DNA of 64,000 bases from Metaphire vulgaris (lineage: Eukaryota > Annelida > Clitellata > Crassiclitellata > Megascolecidae), in the NCBI GenBank assembly GCA_018105865.1, contig CM030852.1:11249145-11313144 (forward strand), read 5' to 3'. The position numbers and the translations under genes are program-made. The notes under the pieces were generated by a model, which was not told the origin of the DNA, made no database searches, and saw only the letters and a list, made by a program, of their open reading frames with translations. Shown in pieces: positions 24,221-38,677 of the stretch. Numbering within the stretch: position 1 is the stretch's first letter; each line of letters starts with the position of its first letter.

Positions 24221-27200
24221 TGGCCTATGTTGTTGTTTTGCATTGTTTTCAATTTTTATAATATTTATCACTTACAGCAGCAGTTGCAATGCTCAAAGGT
24301 ATCAGTTGAATCACCAGTTGGTAAATTACATAAACTGGAGTCAAGAGCATTCCAGGAGATAGGGCTGACCGACTAAACCTCATCTGGCTTCATAGATATT
24401 GGAGTGGAAAACATTGAGTAAAATGTTAGGAAGAAGAAGCTAAATGAAAGAGAAATATATGAACAGATTCTTTATTTTTAAGACGTGCTTTATATGAAAT
24501 TCTTTTGTCCATAAAATCTGCTGTTATTAATTCAAATCCAATAACAGTTTATTATTTTCCAAATAAGTGCATAATATCATAATAGTATTTTAACATCATG
24601 ATAGTAATTAATTAATAGTTATTATATATTGCTGTGTCGTTATTTTAGATAGTTGCTTTACTGAAAGACAACAGCATTGAAACTTATGGTTTGGAGTACA
24701 GAAGGGTGGAAAAGACAGTCGTGGATACGCTTTCCAAATTTTCCCTTCCTGGCCATCGTAATGAAATTCGAACCCTCTCGTTCAGTTCCGACAGCAGCGC
24801 CGTAATGTCGGGAAGCAGTGAAAGCATCCGTATTTGGAACAGGTAGACCACAGTGCTAGACCTGTAACATTAATACTGCAGAGAATAATAATCAGTTGCT
24901 TCACTTTCATCTTGCAGCTACTTGACAGTAAAAGGAGGTTAAATTGGTTTGGACATGTTAGCCCCTTAACTGGGTATTTAACTGTAACTCGATGTAAAAT
25001 GGACGGATATATCCAGGATCCCAGAATTAAGGGGTTAAAAGAATGAACAACAATAGATGGGCCTACAAAGCACTGCATACGCACAAAGTAGAAGGAGACA
25101 GAGGGAGAGGAAGACCGAGAAAAAGATGGACGGATAACGTCAAAGAAGATCTGGAAGCAAAGAACATGTCGATTGCTGAAGGATGCAGATTAGCGCAAGA
25201 TCGAGTGAAGTGGAAATGTTTCGTATCTAACTATTGCCGCCATGCAGGCAGAAAGTGAAGATGATGGCTTGGCAGTAGCATCAGAGGGGGACTGGTGGGA
25301 TGGTGACCCCAGGCATCCCCCAGATGGTAAAGGTAAGGTAAAGGTAGGTCCCATACTCGAGTCTGAGCGTTGGGTTCCGTCGCTTATCTCCGGTCTTAGA
25401 CAATCAGTGACATAGGTGGTATAATCCATTAATCTGGGGTAGGCTGCCATTACTTTCCCCAGACCCACGTTTTACCTCGCAACTTAACGCTGCTCCTCAT
25501 TTTATCACCGCCCTCTAACGAGTGAGGCTGAGTCGACCTTAGGGTTCCTGCAGGAATTGAACCCACGACCTTCTGCTCCGTTGTCCAGCGTTGTTACCAC
25601 TCTTCTAACTTCCCGCCCCAGATTGGGTCATCCAGATTGACTTGGTGACCTTTTTTTGCTCGTTGACACTTTTTTACATGAAAACCCTTAAAATGATCAA
25701 TTTGACCCCAGGCATCTGCACCAGAAAAGGGCATCCAATTTGTCTCAGCGACCTTTTTTGCTCATTATCGCCTAACACCAAAGTGGTGGGGGGCATTCAA
25801 ATTTACTTTGGCCCCGACGTCCACCACTCTTTGGCACCCACTGAACCTATAACATTAATATTGCAGAGAAAATCAATTGCTTCATATTTATCTTGCAGGA
25901 TATTTGGAATCAACTTGCTGAATTATCAATGATTTTAAGCAGTTTTATTATATTGTCATTGTAAACTGTATCAGAAAGTTTATATGGGGTGGCGCAAAAA
26001 AAAAGACTATATTAAATGCAAATCTAAATGTGACTAGTTCAGTTTTTTGTGCCACCCTGTATAGTCTTATTTGCTGTGTAAACTAATAACTATGTCATTG
26101 ACTTTGTCATTGTGAGCCATATCAGAAAGTTTATACAGGGTGGTGCAAAAAAGCGGACTATATTAAATGCAAACCTAAATGTGACTAGTCCGGTTTTTTT
26201 GCGCCACCCTGTATATTCTTATTTGCTGTGTAAACTACATCATTGACTCAGTGACCATTCGTGTGTAATCTTTAACTTTATTGTTGATTTTTATTTGATT
26301 CAAAGGTCTAGTCTCAAGTGCGTGCGGAGTTTTACCAGTGGTTATACCACGAGTTCTGCTTTCGTCTTTGGAGACCGGCATGTTGTCGTTGGAACGCGCG
26401 TGAGTATGATGTTTTCTAGTTTGTTGTTGTTGATGCTTGGTAACCGCCAACGTTCCCTCTAATTCTTGAGGGTCAGTGGGCATGTGAAATTTCTCCTGGG
26501 GAACAATTTCCACTTGACTCTAACTACTTTTGGACAGTTTTCTTTCTAAAACCAGCGCACCGCACCAGGTGTTAAGAACCGGTGATTCAAAAAAATGTTG
26601 GCAATAAAAATTTTTTCGGGCACATGTCTGTCCGTATGGGGGCACATACCCCCACCTTAGAGGGAACATTGAATTCTCAAGTTTTTTCTATCTACATTCC
26701 AAGCAGTTCTCTTCAGAAAAATCATTTCTTTCATAGCAGTAAATTCTCAACCACAATGACCCTTTGGATGAGCACACCCTGCTTGGCTGATCCCCACCTT
26801 TTGACTATAGCTATTTCAAATTTAGACTAAACACCTAAGAATAATCAGTGCTACTGCTTTGAGAGCGTTATATAAATTCACAAGATTCTACTTACTTGTA
26901 TTTCAGTGGAATCCAATGGTTTGGGCGCATCCTGATTATTTTGTAATTTCAGTAAATATATTTTGATTTTGGGGGCGGGAAGTTAGCAGAGTGGTAACAA
27001 CGTTGGATGATGGAGCAGGAGGTCTACTTTGTTTTCAGTGGAGGAGCCCTAAAGGTCGACTCAGCCTTTTTTGTGATGGTAAAATGAGGAGCAATGGCAA
27101 CATTGGGCAGTTGGTAATCATAGGATCGGCGCTGGAATGACTGGCCACCGTCCGCTGATAAATGGCTTAGCCACCTATGGGCTGATGGTCATGAAACCGA

Positions 27201-28044
27201 CATTCAGCACCCTGCACCTTATTTGGGCACAGCGCCTTTGGATGAACTTTACCTTTACTTTAGCCTCACTGCCCTTTGGATGTTGACTATTGCCTGGATG
27301 ATCACATACCTTCCCCATAGCAATTTCAAGAGAGGCTGAGCGCCTAAGAATAAGCAGCTACTGTTGTGCTGCTTTCCAAGGCACTATAGAAATCCACGAG
27401 ATTTTACTTACTTACTTACTTACTTTACCTTTTTTATTTTGATTTTTCTCTCAGTCTGGGCAGTTGGAAATCTACGATATCGCCGCCGGACTTCAGGAAG
27501 ACAGCGTCGATGCTCACGAGGGCATTGTTCGAACAATATGCCTTACGACTGATAAAGTTTGTACAACCGACATTCTTCATCATTCCCTGTTGTTTATTTG
27601 TGGTGTTACTTTACAAAATCACTGCAAATTATCAATGTATGGCTTCCTTTACAATGATATATAATGGAGTGAATACTGATTTTGGCATACAGTACACAAA
27701 AAATGAATTTTGAGCCACAAATCAGAGGGGAGAAGATCTAAAGGAAGACCGAAAAGATGATGGATGGACGGATTGGAAGAGGATCTGCACATGGCAGGGC
27801 TGAATCTCAATGGAAAAACTGACGGAAGACACCGAATGACTTTGGAAGAAATAGCAAAGGACAGAGAACTTTGGAGAGATGTCATGGAGAAGTCGATAGC
27901 TGGATACAGCTGGAGGACGAAGACCTGACCTGTCCTGACAATTTTTGTTCTATCGTAACAATGGATGCCTTTTCCGAATCATGAAATTTAATTTTTGGAT
28001 ATTTTCATTTGATTCTGTTTATCGTCTGTCGTTCTCAACTGTTA

Positions 28045-28080
<36 letters not shown>

Positions 28081-30040
28081 TTGAACTTTTATAAGATTTC
28101 ATAGTTTACTGAACCTATTGAACCTACTGAACCTATTGAACTTTTATAATATTTCATGGTTTACTGAACCTATTGTACCTACTGAACCTATTGAACTTTT
28201 ATAAGATTTCATGGTTTACTGAACCTATTGAACCTACTGAACCTATTGAACTTTTATAAGATTTCATGGTTTACTGTTATCGCCGTTAAAATAAAAGATT
28301 ATATTAATTTAAGTGGTTTCTTATTCTTATCTGTTCGTTTTAAGCGAGGTTTGGCTTCTGGTGGTGAAGACAAACAAGTACTTCTCTGGGATTTCGATTA
28401 CGTTCTCGAAGAAGCAGAAGATGAAACAAAGCAGCCACGGAGGTTTTGATCATGTGCATTTCCTTCTCTCTGCTATTTTCGATTTCCGTAGAGGGCAGTT
28501 ATAACATCAAATTGAGGAGCAGAGTTTGCTGCGAAGTAAAGCACGGGCCTAGACACTTGACTGGCAACCTACTCTAGGTTAATGGCGCGTGCCACCCAGC
28601 GTCGCTGTATGCCTAAGAGACCGGAGATCAGCGCTGGCCCAACGCTCAAAATTGCGTATGGGAAAACTTTACTTTTTTTACTTTACAGTTCTTATCAGAA
28701 CATGATTTCTAGAGTTGGTATTGAAACCGCAGCTTTTCGTGGCATACAAAGTCACAATTGTCCCGTTTACACCGGGTCATTTGTTAAATATGTGGCGCAG
28801 ATTTTTAATTTGACGTGTGATGTTTCTAGGAAGATAACTGTTGTCCCAAAAAAGAAAGTTGAAATGGCTGACGTTGTTCTGTGCGTAAAGTACAGGTAAG
28901 CTAGAATTTCACCGATTAGCAGCTGGCCGATTAATTACTGGTAATTACATTATTGGCCTTGAGGAAACAGCCGATTATCGATTGCTGATTTTGTAAAGTT
29001 TCTTTGTTTCTGACTTTAATGTATTGTCAAATGAACGGGATATATGCTATCATGTTTTTCCATCCATAGTTAATTCTTGCCAGACGAATGCATGTTATTT
29101 GAAAAAATGGAAACAATGGAGCCCTGAACCTGTCTTAATGCAGAGATCCTGATGATGGTTCCTGTTACTGTATATAAATGTGTGTGTGTGTGTTTGTGAA
29201 TTTGGTATATTCTGTAAGTCATATGTTTTCTAAAAATACGTTAGTGCTTTTGAAATGCATATTTGTGAATCAACATTTTTTCTTTCTTTTTTGATTTCTT
29301 TAGTAATGATATGAAATATTTTGTTGCCTCTCTTCTGAATTCAAAGATCTATGTTTTCTTTGCTGACACAATGAAGGTAAAGTTACATTTAGCTTCCATA
29401 AAAACACAGTATTCATTTGAGCTATTTCATGTTTATTACACTAACAGGCTTATTAATTTCTACATTTATTTATATTCCAAGATCCCATTTTAAACATTGT
29501 TTTGCTAATATTTTATTTGGATATCGACCCAAAATGTTTCCCTTAAATTTTAGAAATATTACATGCATCATTATTTGCTATTTCATTATTCTCGTTTGTG
29601 TATATTATGAGAAAACTTTGCACAAGATTTGTTGTGTTTGATAAAGAAACTTGATTTTCTCTGCTGACAATTACGGTGCTATATGTCCAGTACCATAGCC
29701 ATAACCATAGGTCTCTTTTGCACTTTTTTGTGTATCAGGTTCACACATGTTGAACCAAGAGGTTGTTTGTTGTGTTAAGTTGCTTGGCCCATTGTTGTCA
29801 TCATTGTCGTTGTTATCATCATTTTTATAGCGCCGTCGACATGGCTTGGACCAAAGTTGGCACATATCTGTTCCGAAAATCATATTCTTTTCATACTCAT
29901 ACACCTTAGATTGTATTCCATTCTTTTTTTTTTTTTCGTGTTATATGGTTACTGTTATTTAATTGTATTTGTATAGCTGGACTCTGTAATGTGCTCTTGC
30001 TCCTGACATTTGGTAATATGGCACACAAGAAATTGTCAGT

Positions 30041-30106
<66 letters not shown>

Positions 30107-30174
30107 GTGACTCCTTTGTAAGGCACTCTTTACTTTAGCTCCAGTTATGTTGCTGTGCTATATAAATTGTCTTA

Positions 30175-30207
<33 letters not shown>

Positions 30208-30246
30208 TGAAACCTCATTAAGCAGTTATTATTTGTCTTTGACTTA

Positions 30247-30281
<35 letters not shown>

Positions 30282-33239
30282 GTAGTATTTAGTCTTTAAA
30301 TTCTTGTCATATGTTGTTTTGTAGTTGGTCTGGGTTTTGTACGACCACGATTTTGCCGTGACGTGCATCGACATATCAACGGACAGTCAGATCCTAATCT
30401 CCGGTTCAATCGACAAGTCGATACACATCTACGATTTGCAGTTTGGCCAGTGTCTTCGTTTCATCAAGTGCGCCCATGATGATCGGTGAGTAATGCTGGT
30501 AATGGTAACGTTTTTGCGTGATTGTTTGTGAAATGCAAGTTTCAACGTATATTTTGTGAAGTGTTAATTTTGAAATTTTCTGTGATTTTTAATGTTTGCA
30601 TTCGTAAGCTTTTTTTTGTCGTTAAAACTAATGATGTTGTTTCGTGCTTAATGTTTAATAATCTTGACGCTATTCAACTCAAGCTTGAATTGATCGTAGA
30701 AAATTGGTGGGGGGGGGGTGAAAATAGAAGGGAAAAATCAATAAACTTTGCCGAAAAAGGCTGAAAAAGGGAATTTTATCCCTAGTTTGACTATACTTTT
30801 ATCGAAAAATAGGTTGTCAAGCAAAAAAAGCTCATTTGCAGTTAGTTTTACTAGACTTTTGTCCAAAACTAGGCTTCACAAGTAAAAAAGTAAGTCTGGT
30901 GGGGGGATACATCCCCATTCATCCCCCATGTGTAACCGCCACTGGTGTTTCCCAAACTTTTTTCCATGACCCGGTTATTTTTATGCTTCTTCTTCATGAC
31001 CCGGTAACATTTTTACTGCCTATACTAGCGTAACTAGAGTATAGGACTACTATAGGTAAAATAAAACACATTTATGAATGACCATGCAGTTTTCAGATAT
31101 TGTAATATAAAAGCATTTACTGTTACAAAAATGTAAATAAATCTGGCTTACCAAAATCTTTTTAATGACATGCTGTTTTCTTGTTAACTAGAAACTCCAG
31201 GTCTGGTGAAAAAAATGACAACTTTATTCTTAGATCCAGTTTAACTTCCAATTGGTTTCTAGATTTATTCTTTAGGAAAACCAGTGTTGAAAAGACTTCT
31301 TCATACCTATCTAATCTCTAATCTAATCTAAAACTTCTATAGTGCCACTTCATAATGCACAGGAGCATCAACCGATGCACACCAAATCAAAATCATTAAA
31401 GATCCAGGTCAAATCCAGGGTATCCGGCCGGACAAACGGGTGACAGTCTAAACTTATAGGTTGTGACTGAAGGCATTAGAAATTTTATCACTTTTTCTGC
31501 TAAAACCGGGTACTTCTGGCAACAAGACAGCCAAAAATCCATTAAATACACGGAAGAATATGCTCTTTCTTGATATTTAACTCCAACTGAATGAACGGGG
31601 TGGAGTGCGCGCAGTTAAAACAAAGCCAGACAAATCGGGCAGTCCAATGTCTCTCCTGCCTGTGCGAAGCCTCGCCATTGGCTGCCCTACTTAGCCACGA
31701 AAATTGAAATTCAGAAACGACAACCAAAACTCCATCTGCCTCTACGTTATATGAATTTCTGGTATTTAGTGATGCCTAGTTGCTGAGGGGACAGAGTGAC
31801 TGTTTGTAGCATACACTTGTCTATTTAGTAAAATTAAATTATTTAAATTAATTTTTATGAAATTCAATATGAAATTAAATTTTATTAAAAGGTTTGTGCG
31901 ACCTGGCATTTTGCTATCCGTGGCCCCAGTACTGTGTCGAGACCCACCATTTGGGAACCGCTGTTCTTCATTTGGCTAAGAATGAATATTTTAAACTGTG
32001 CCTTTGCCATGCTGACAGTGCTATAAAAGTTTCTAAGTAATTAAAATGAATTTATTTATTTATGAACACTATGACAAACATTAGAACAGACATAGTTTCA
32101 ACATCCTGTTTTTAATTAAAATAATGTAGCCATATTAGCAGCCGTTTTGGTGTACTAGTTAAAAGGATGGATATCTCGAACTTTGGGAAATTTAAGTAAT
32201 GTGAGTAAATCATCAGTTAACACTTAAAGGCATGATATTGTCAGTGATGTTAATCCTTGTCCTGGTCCTTGTCCTTATAAAACCAATTTGAAGTCCTTGT
32301 CCTTTTAATCTTTTGGGGTTCAGTCCTCGATCCTTATCCTCGTCCTTGGGGCTTGGTCCTCGTTTTTGGGGGTCGGTCCTTGTCCCTATCCTCGTCCTTG
32401 GGGAGTCGGTCCTTGCTAATATCACTGTGTTTTGTTCAGGGTCAACTCGGTACAGTTCTTACCAAACACTCACCTGTTCTTCAGTTCCAGTCATGATGGC
32501 ACCGTCAAACAGTGGGATGCGGACACATTCCAGAACGTTCTTATTCTTCGTGTGAGTTAGAAAATGCAGACAGAATTAATTATTTCTTGAATTACTGATC
32601 TCTGAAGAACATCTGTTTCCCATCATCTGATTTTGTTTTAGCAAAAAATTCAGGTCATAAAAGTGTTTTGCATAATCATACATTATTTTGGCATCAGAAG
32701 GAATATGTGGTTATTGAAAATTTGGATCCAACAAGCAAATGAAACCGTGACTAGATTAAATGTTCATGGACAAAAATTTCGTTGAAAAAATGTCACAGAC
32801 AAATGTCATGGATTAGGGTTACATATGGTCCTGTGACATTTTGCCCCTGTGACATTTTGCCCCTGTGACATTTTGCCCCTGTGACATTTTGTCCTATTGT
32901 AGAACCAATAAAACTCATTGTGGAGTTCTTCAGACATTCATTCATGTATTCTCTTCGATCTTGCTTTGAGCAAATGCCACAACCAGTCCCAACCAGAATA
33001 GGGGGCCTGCCCCCCAGCCCCTGTGGCCATGTCTATGTTACCAATAATTATCCAGTATTTTGTAAATATTTAAATTGCTGTCACATACACTAAGACTTCT
33101 TCACTTAACTGTTTTTATGCAAATTATTATAGAATCATTGGTGGTATTTGTATGATGGTGTGTGTTTGTTGGTCCTTGTGTTTGTTGGTCCTTGTGTTTG
33201 TTGGTACGTGTGTTTGTATGCATGTGTTTGTATATTTTT

Positions 33240-33285
<46 letters not shown>

Positions 33286-36200
33286 ATGTGTGTCTGTACA
33301 CCAAACAAGACTGTAAATCTCAATATCACACAAGATTTGTTTATATAAATTCCAGACAAGTTATGTATATATTTGTGTTTTAGATGTTTACCATCCATAG
33401 TGTTTCCTGAGTTTCGTTGTCCTATAATGGCATTATTGAAAACGATTTACCGGGTATTTGAAGAAAATAAACCATTTTTGCAGGTCTTTGCACGGTGATT
33501 TTTTAATTGTTAAACTGAAATTGTGCTATTTCAGGGACATCACAACAATGTTACCTGTTTAGCTGTCAGTCCAAATGGTAAATTTGTTGCTTCGTCTGCC
33601 ACTGACAAATCTCTTCGACTTTGGGAGAAAACCGAAGAAATTTTAGTTCTTGACGAAGAGAAGGAAATGGTGAGTAAATAGTTTAGTTACAACAGCATTC
33701 AACAGTCTGCTTGCTTATATCATTAATTAATTAATTAAATAATTAACTATTTCAAGTCAATGTGCCATCATCGCTTGGCAATGGTTGGCTACATGAATTG
33801 GTCAGTGATCTCTATCTTGGGCAGCATGTATGAGATGGTCTCTTGATAGATCAGTCAACGTGGAGGTATTGTTTAATAATATAATAATAATTGGGTATTA
33901 TAACCAGTGCTACAGAAGTTTATAATTATTATTATGATGATGATGATGATGATAATAATTATACACTTCTGTAGCACCGGTTATAATACCCAAGGGTTTC
34001 AATCGATGGTACTTCAAATCCATCCGCAAAAGACCAGGTCATTCCAGAGATCGAGAGAAAGAGTAAGACCGACTATGGAGGAAAAGCTAATTGAAAGAGA
34101 TGTGTTTTAGTCAACATACTCTTGGTTGTGCGCGTCTTCTGACTCCTCAACGAGTTCTGCGCGTCCATCCATATAGTACGTATGCACCGAGGGAGGAGGG
34201 ATGGTTGGATTTTGAAGATTTTACCTATGTACGGTGTAAGGTTGTTAACGGTTAACCAGTTAACCAGTCCTAAGAGCAAGGACCGGTCCTTTTAAACTTG
34301 ACCGGTTAACCGTAATTTCAAATTGAAAACATCAAAGCGCTTTGAAGTAGCCGAGCAGGACGCCGTCCCCAGCGCCGGCAACATGAAAGCGCTTTGAAGC
34401 AGGCACGACACCAGGCTGCCGCTAACAACCGGTTAACCGGGTTTTTTTTGGACGATTAACCATTCCTTTAAAACCAGCGGTTTTAATCCTTTAAAACCAG
34501 CGGTTTTAACAACCTTAGTACGGTGTGTGCAACAGGGGTGCAACGGGGGGGGTGTTGAAAATATGCTTTTATTTGTTTATTTCTGTACATATTATATGGA
34601 TGAGCCCTGTCAGCACACTGCTTTCAATGGCGTCATGTGGTTGTCTCATCACATGTCCAAAGTATTTAAAATTACTTGACTGTACATGCTGTGTAGTTCT
34701 TTCTCTGTTTTGGCCATATTGTATAATGTAATGTAATGTAACAAAATATTTGTATAGCGCCTCTTCTGAAGAATCACTCAGAAGCGCTCCCACAGCAAAT
34801 TACTGTATATCGACAAAGAGATCAGATTTAACTCGTTTCAAAAATAGGGCCATAGAATAATTAGGAGTTGCTAAGTCACGCATACGCATAGGTATACTTG
34901 TTCGTTGGTTAATAACTTTGTCCACGGGACGCATAGTAGTTTCCTTGTGCATTTTTTCTCGTAAGCCTGGATACAATTCTCAGGTTCTTTCTTTGAAGTC
35001 CAGGATTTGCATCCATACATTGCCACGGGACATGCCGAGGTTTTTATAAAACGCAGTTTGGTGGCAATACTTATTGATTTGTTTTTCCATAGTTTGGTTA
35101 TTTTGACCATAATATATGTGCCCATGGCCAGTCTAGTTTTCACTTCACTTTTACATCCTGCATCCTTGGTTATTTTGCTCCTTAAATAAAGAAAGCAGTC
35201 CGTTGTTTCAGGTGTTACGCTTTCCACCTTGATCCGCAATGTGTTTACTAGTGTTTTTCATTGTTTTTGTCTGTTATTTAGAGGAGCAGCAGTCATGATT
35301 GCAAATAGAATGTGGTATTTTGTTTTTGCAGTTTCATCTTTGTTTCTAAATTATTATTTCTTTTCATCTATGTATAATTGTATGTTTATACCAGTTTCGT
35401 CTGTATTCTAGGAACGTGAGAGAGAATTGGATGACAAAGAGAGAGAAGATCTTGTGGTATGTGTGTTGTTGCCATTGAGTTTTAGTTTTTATTTAGAAAT
35501 CATTTCTTCATTTTGATGGCTGAGATGTAGGTGTAAGGATTAACCGCTTTACCGGGAACCCCAAATATATCCGTCCGTTTTGCATTGAGTTACAGTTAAA
35601 TACATGGTAAAGGGGTTAAGGGTTAAGGTGGAGTGGGTTGGGTCAGGATTAGAATGTTTTGGTCAGATTTAATTTAATTTACTACTGTTTTAAAATTGGT
35701 TACCTAATGAGTCATGATGATGTGAAATAAATTATGTCACATCGTGTGATTTTATTTCCAGATTCCAGGCGAACGAGACAATGAGGCTGTGGTCGTAGGG
35801 TCAAAAAATACCCGGACAGAGTCATCAGTGAGCACAAATTTTGTCCATGTTGAAAATTGAAAGATTCATTTTTGTTGATTATCATTGTTATTATTATTAT
35901 TATTATTATGAGCTTCTATTGAGCCAGTTCTATTACTGTAAGTTATATCAATTGATGGCACTCCTAATCTGAACTGCCAAAGACCAGGTCAATCCTGGGG
36001 ACCAGTCAACTGCATTTTAATGTCCGAAAATTTGGGTAAGCAGTGTATTAAAATATTCACTGCTTTTGAAACGATAATTTTAATATTCAGGTATCTTTAA
36101 TTTGTTGATTTTAACCAGAAATGATTTCCTTGTTGACATTCAAGTTTTTTTCTTAAATATCTGGTTGATTTTTCAGTTTAACGATGCAGTATTTTATAAA

Positions 36201-37274
36201 TTTTTGCAAAATTCAAAAATGAAGGCTTTGACTTGTACTTTAGATGCAGTTTCCTGTTAGTACTTTGAACCAATCCTGCTGAACAAGAATATGGTCTAGA
36301 TAAATTTTAATGTTTGAGGTGCAGATTAACCCTTGCAATGCCGACACCATTCAGATGCGTTGGTGTCCTAGTATCATTGACGTCTTTCTCTTTCATGTTA
36401 GAAAATTGTCCTCATTGCCTACTAGTTTAGGTGTTGGAAAAAGCTGGCAGTGTTCAGAGAAAATCTGCTTAAATTATTATATATTTAGAAAATGTTACCT
36501 TAGCATGATCTTTTTTTCTATTTTATTGAAAAATATGGCTCGTTCCTTAATTTTTTCTTCCATATGATAAATGGTACTCAGATGGTTAAGTAATGTCCTA
36601 TAGTAATTCTTGAAATTAACCATGTATATGAAGATTTTTTATAATCTATTTTTTTAATTCCTGTTTACCATGCATCCATTTACTGATAGATTAACCCTTG
36701 CAGTGCTGCCAACAGCATTCAGGTGAACTGGTGCCTTGTATTGGCACTTGATTGTTGTTGCTGGTTAATTATTGGTGTTAAATAGTAATTAAATGAGGAT
36801 AAATGCTTGTTTTTATTTGTCTTCTGTGTTTGCATTTTTCAGGCTGACAAACTTATAGAGCAGCTTATTGAAAATTTCAACAGTAGAGAAAGTGTAAGTT
36901 TCACTCGTAAGATTTGGCACAGTAGAACCAGGCCTGTCTTTATGCGTTGGAAATTGGGCACTGTGCCGGGGCCCCGCGCATCTAAGGGGCCCCGTGCGCC
37001 CCATAAGGGACCCCACACACTCCAGCCTTTTCACATTTTGACCTTTTTTATCTCAGATTTTATGCTGACCGCTCTTTACTGTCGACCAACCGCTGACCAA
37101 ATTGAGTTTGAACAGGTTATTCTTGAATCTGCAGCACTTCGAGGTCAGGCACCTTCTTACATTGCTGAACTTTTTTCACCACCGTTTTCTTCTACTTCCC
37201 ATCACTTAATCCGCTCTGCTGATCTTATGCCACTCTTGCCCAACATTGGTCATTCAGAGTAACTAGTCTCTCTC

Positions 37275-37369
<95 letters not shown>

Positions 37370-37423
37370 TCTCTTTCACTCTCTGTCTCCTGTCTCTCCT
37401 CTCTCGCTCTCTCTCTCCTAGAC

Positions 37424-37485
<62 letters not shown>

Positions 37486-38640
37486 GAGTTGTCTCCATCT
37501 ACTCGTCTCTCACTTCTCAACCCCACTACCACTTCATTGCAAAGACTAAAGTCTCATTTTCTTATCAAGCGGCTCTAAAGTCAGGAGCTACTCTGGGTAG
37601 TAGTAGTAGTACAATAGGTGCTGTATAAGTCCTTTAATACATTACATTACAGAATGAAACAAAAATTCTTGACTCCACTGGTTTAATTCTCAAATGCCAC
37701 CCTGTTAGTTTCAACTTTTGAGAATCGTTCTGGACAGTTCAAACCTGTGGTAGTGGCTTGTAATGACATGTGTTATCTGTGATTTTCAGGCGAAAAGTTC
37801 AGTGAAGAAGCCGTCAGATGTTCTTAAACAAATCCCATCGTCGTGAGTCATTTGTCAGTCTATTTTTTTTGGAGGCATTTGACTTTATTGATGAAAGTGT
37901 ACAGTGGAGTAGCCAGGATTTCCGGAAGGGGGGGGGTTTGGTTTGTGGTTTTGATCGTGACCAACTTTGAAAAAATCTTGCAAAAAAAGGTCGTCACTGT
38001 TCCGTAGCCAAGGGGGGTTTGACCCCCAAAATCACGTCCCAGAATAAAAAAAGCATAGAAACTCATTTAAAAAATTGTTGGCAGCCAAGGGGGGTTTTAA
38101 CCCCAAACCCCCCCCCCCCTTGGCTACACAACTGGCAGTGTATCTGTATTTTTTATTTGTGTGTTTGTATGCAAGTTTTTAAAATATTCAAATATATGTG
38201 TTGACTATTTGATTTGCAGTTAATTTATTGGTAATTGTAAGAGGAATATTGAAAATGGTACCATGACAACTCCTCTCACATCCGTATGTTGTCACAGGCC
38301 AAACTAGAGTGTTCCAGAGTTTGATCTTTCTGGCTATCGCGATATCTTGTAGCTTTTCCACAATTTTTCTAGTGCTTAGTTGTCAGCTTGGTCCTTATAC
38401 AATCTGGTACAAATTTTGTCCTCTGGTGTGAAACGGTCTAATCCTGTTAAGCCTGGTTTTAGTGTAATCTCGATATAGCAGAGATGAGATCTAAGTCTGT
38501 TTTAACCTCTTAACCGTGTATTTAACTGTAACTCAATGTAAAATGGACGGATATATCCGGTGTCCCCAGTTAAGGGGTTAAAAGGATTGTGCTTTACAGA
38601 AAATATCTCACCAGTGGCAAAAAAGGGAACAAGAAGATGA

Positions 38641-38677
<37 letters not shown>

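Noticed and set aside
36807..37262. 151-residue ORF overlapping WDR3 exon 21
   Set aside because: It mixes exon 21 (in frame only at 36843-36893) with a MITE remnant and a LINE RT fragment; not one protein.
37273..37485. RE-repeat ORF on the minus strand
   Set aside because: CT microsatellite in translation.
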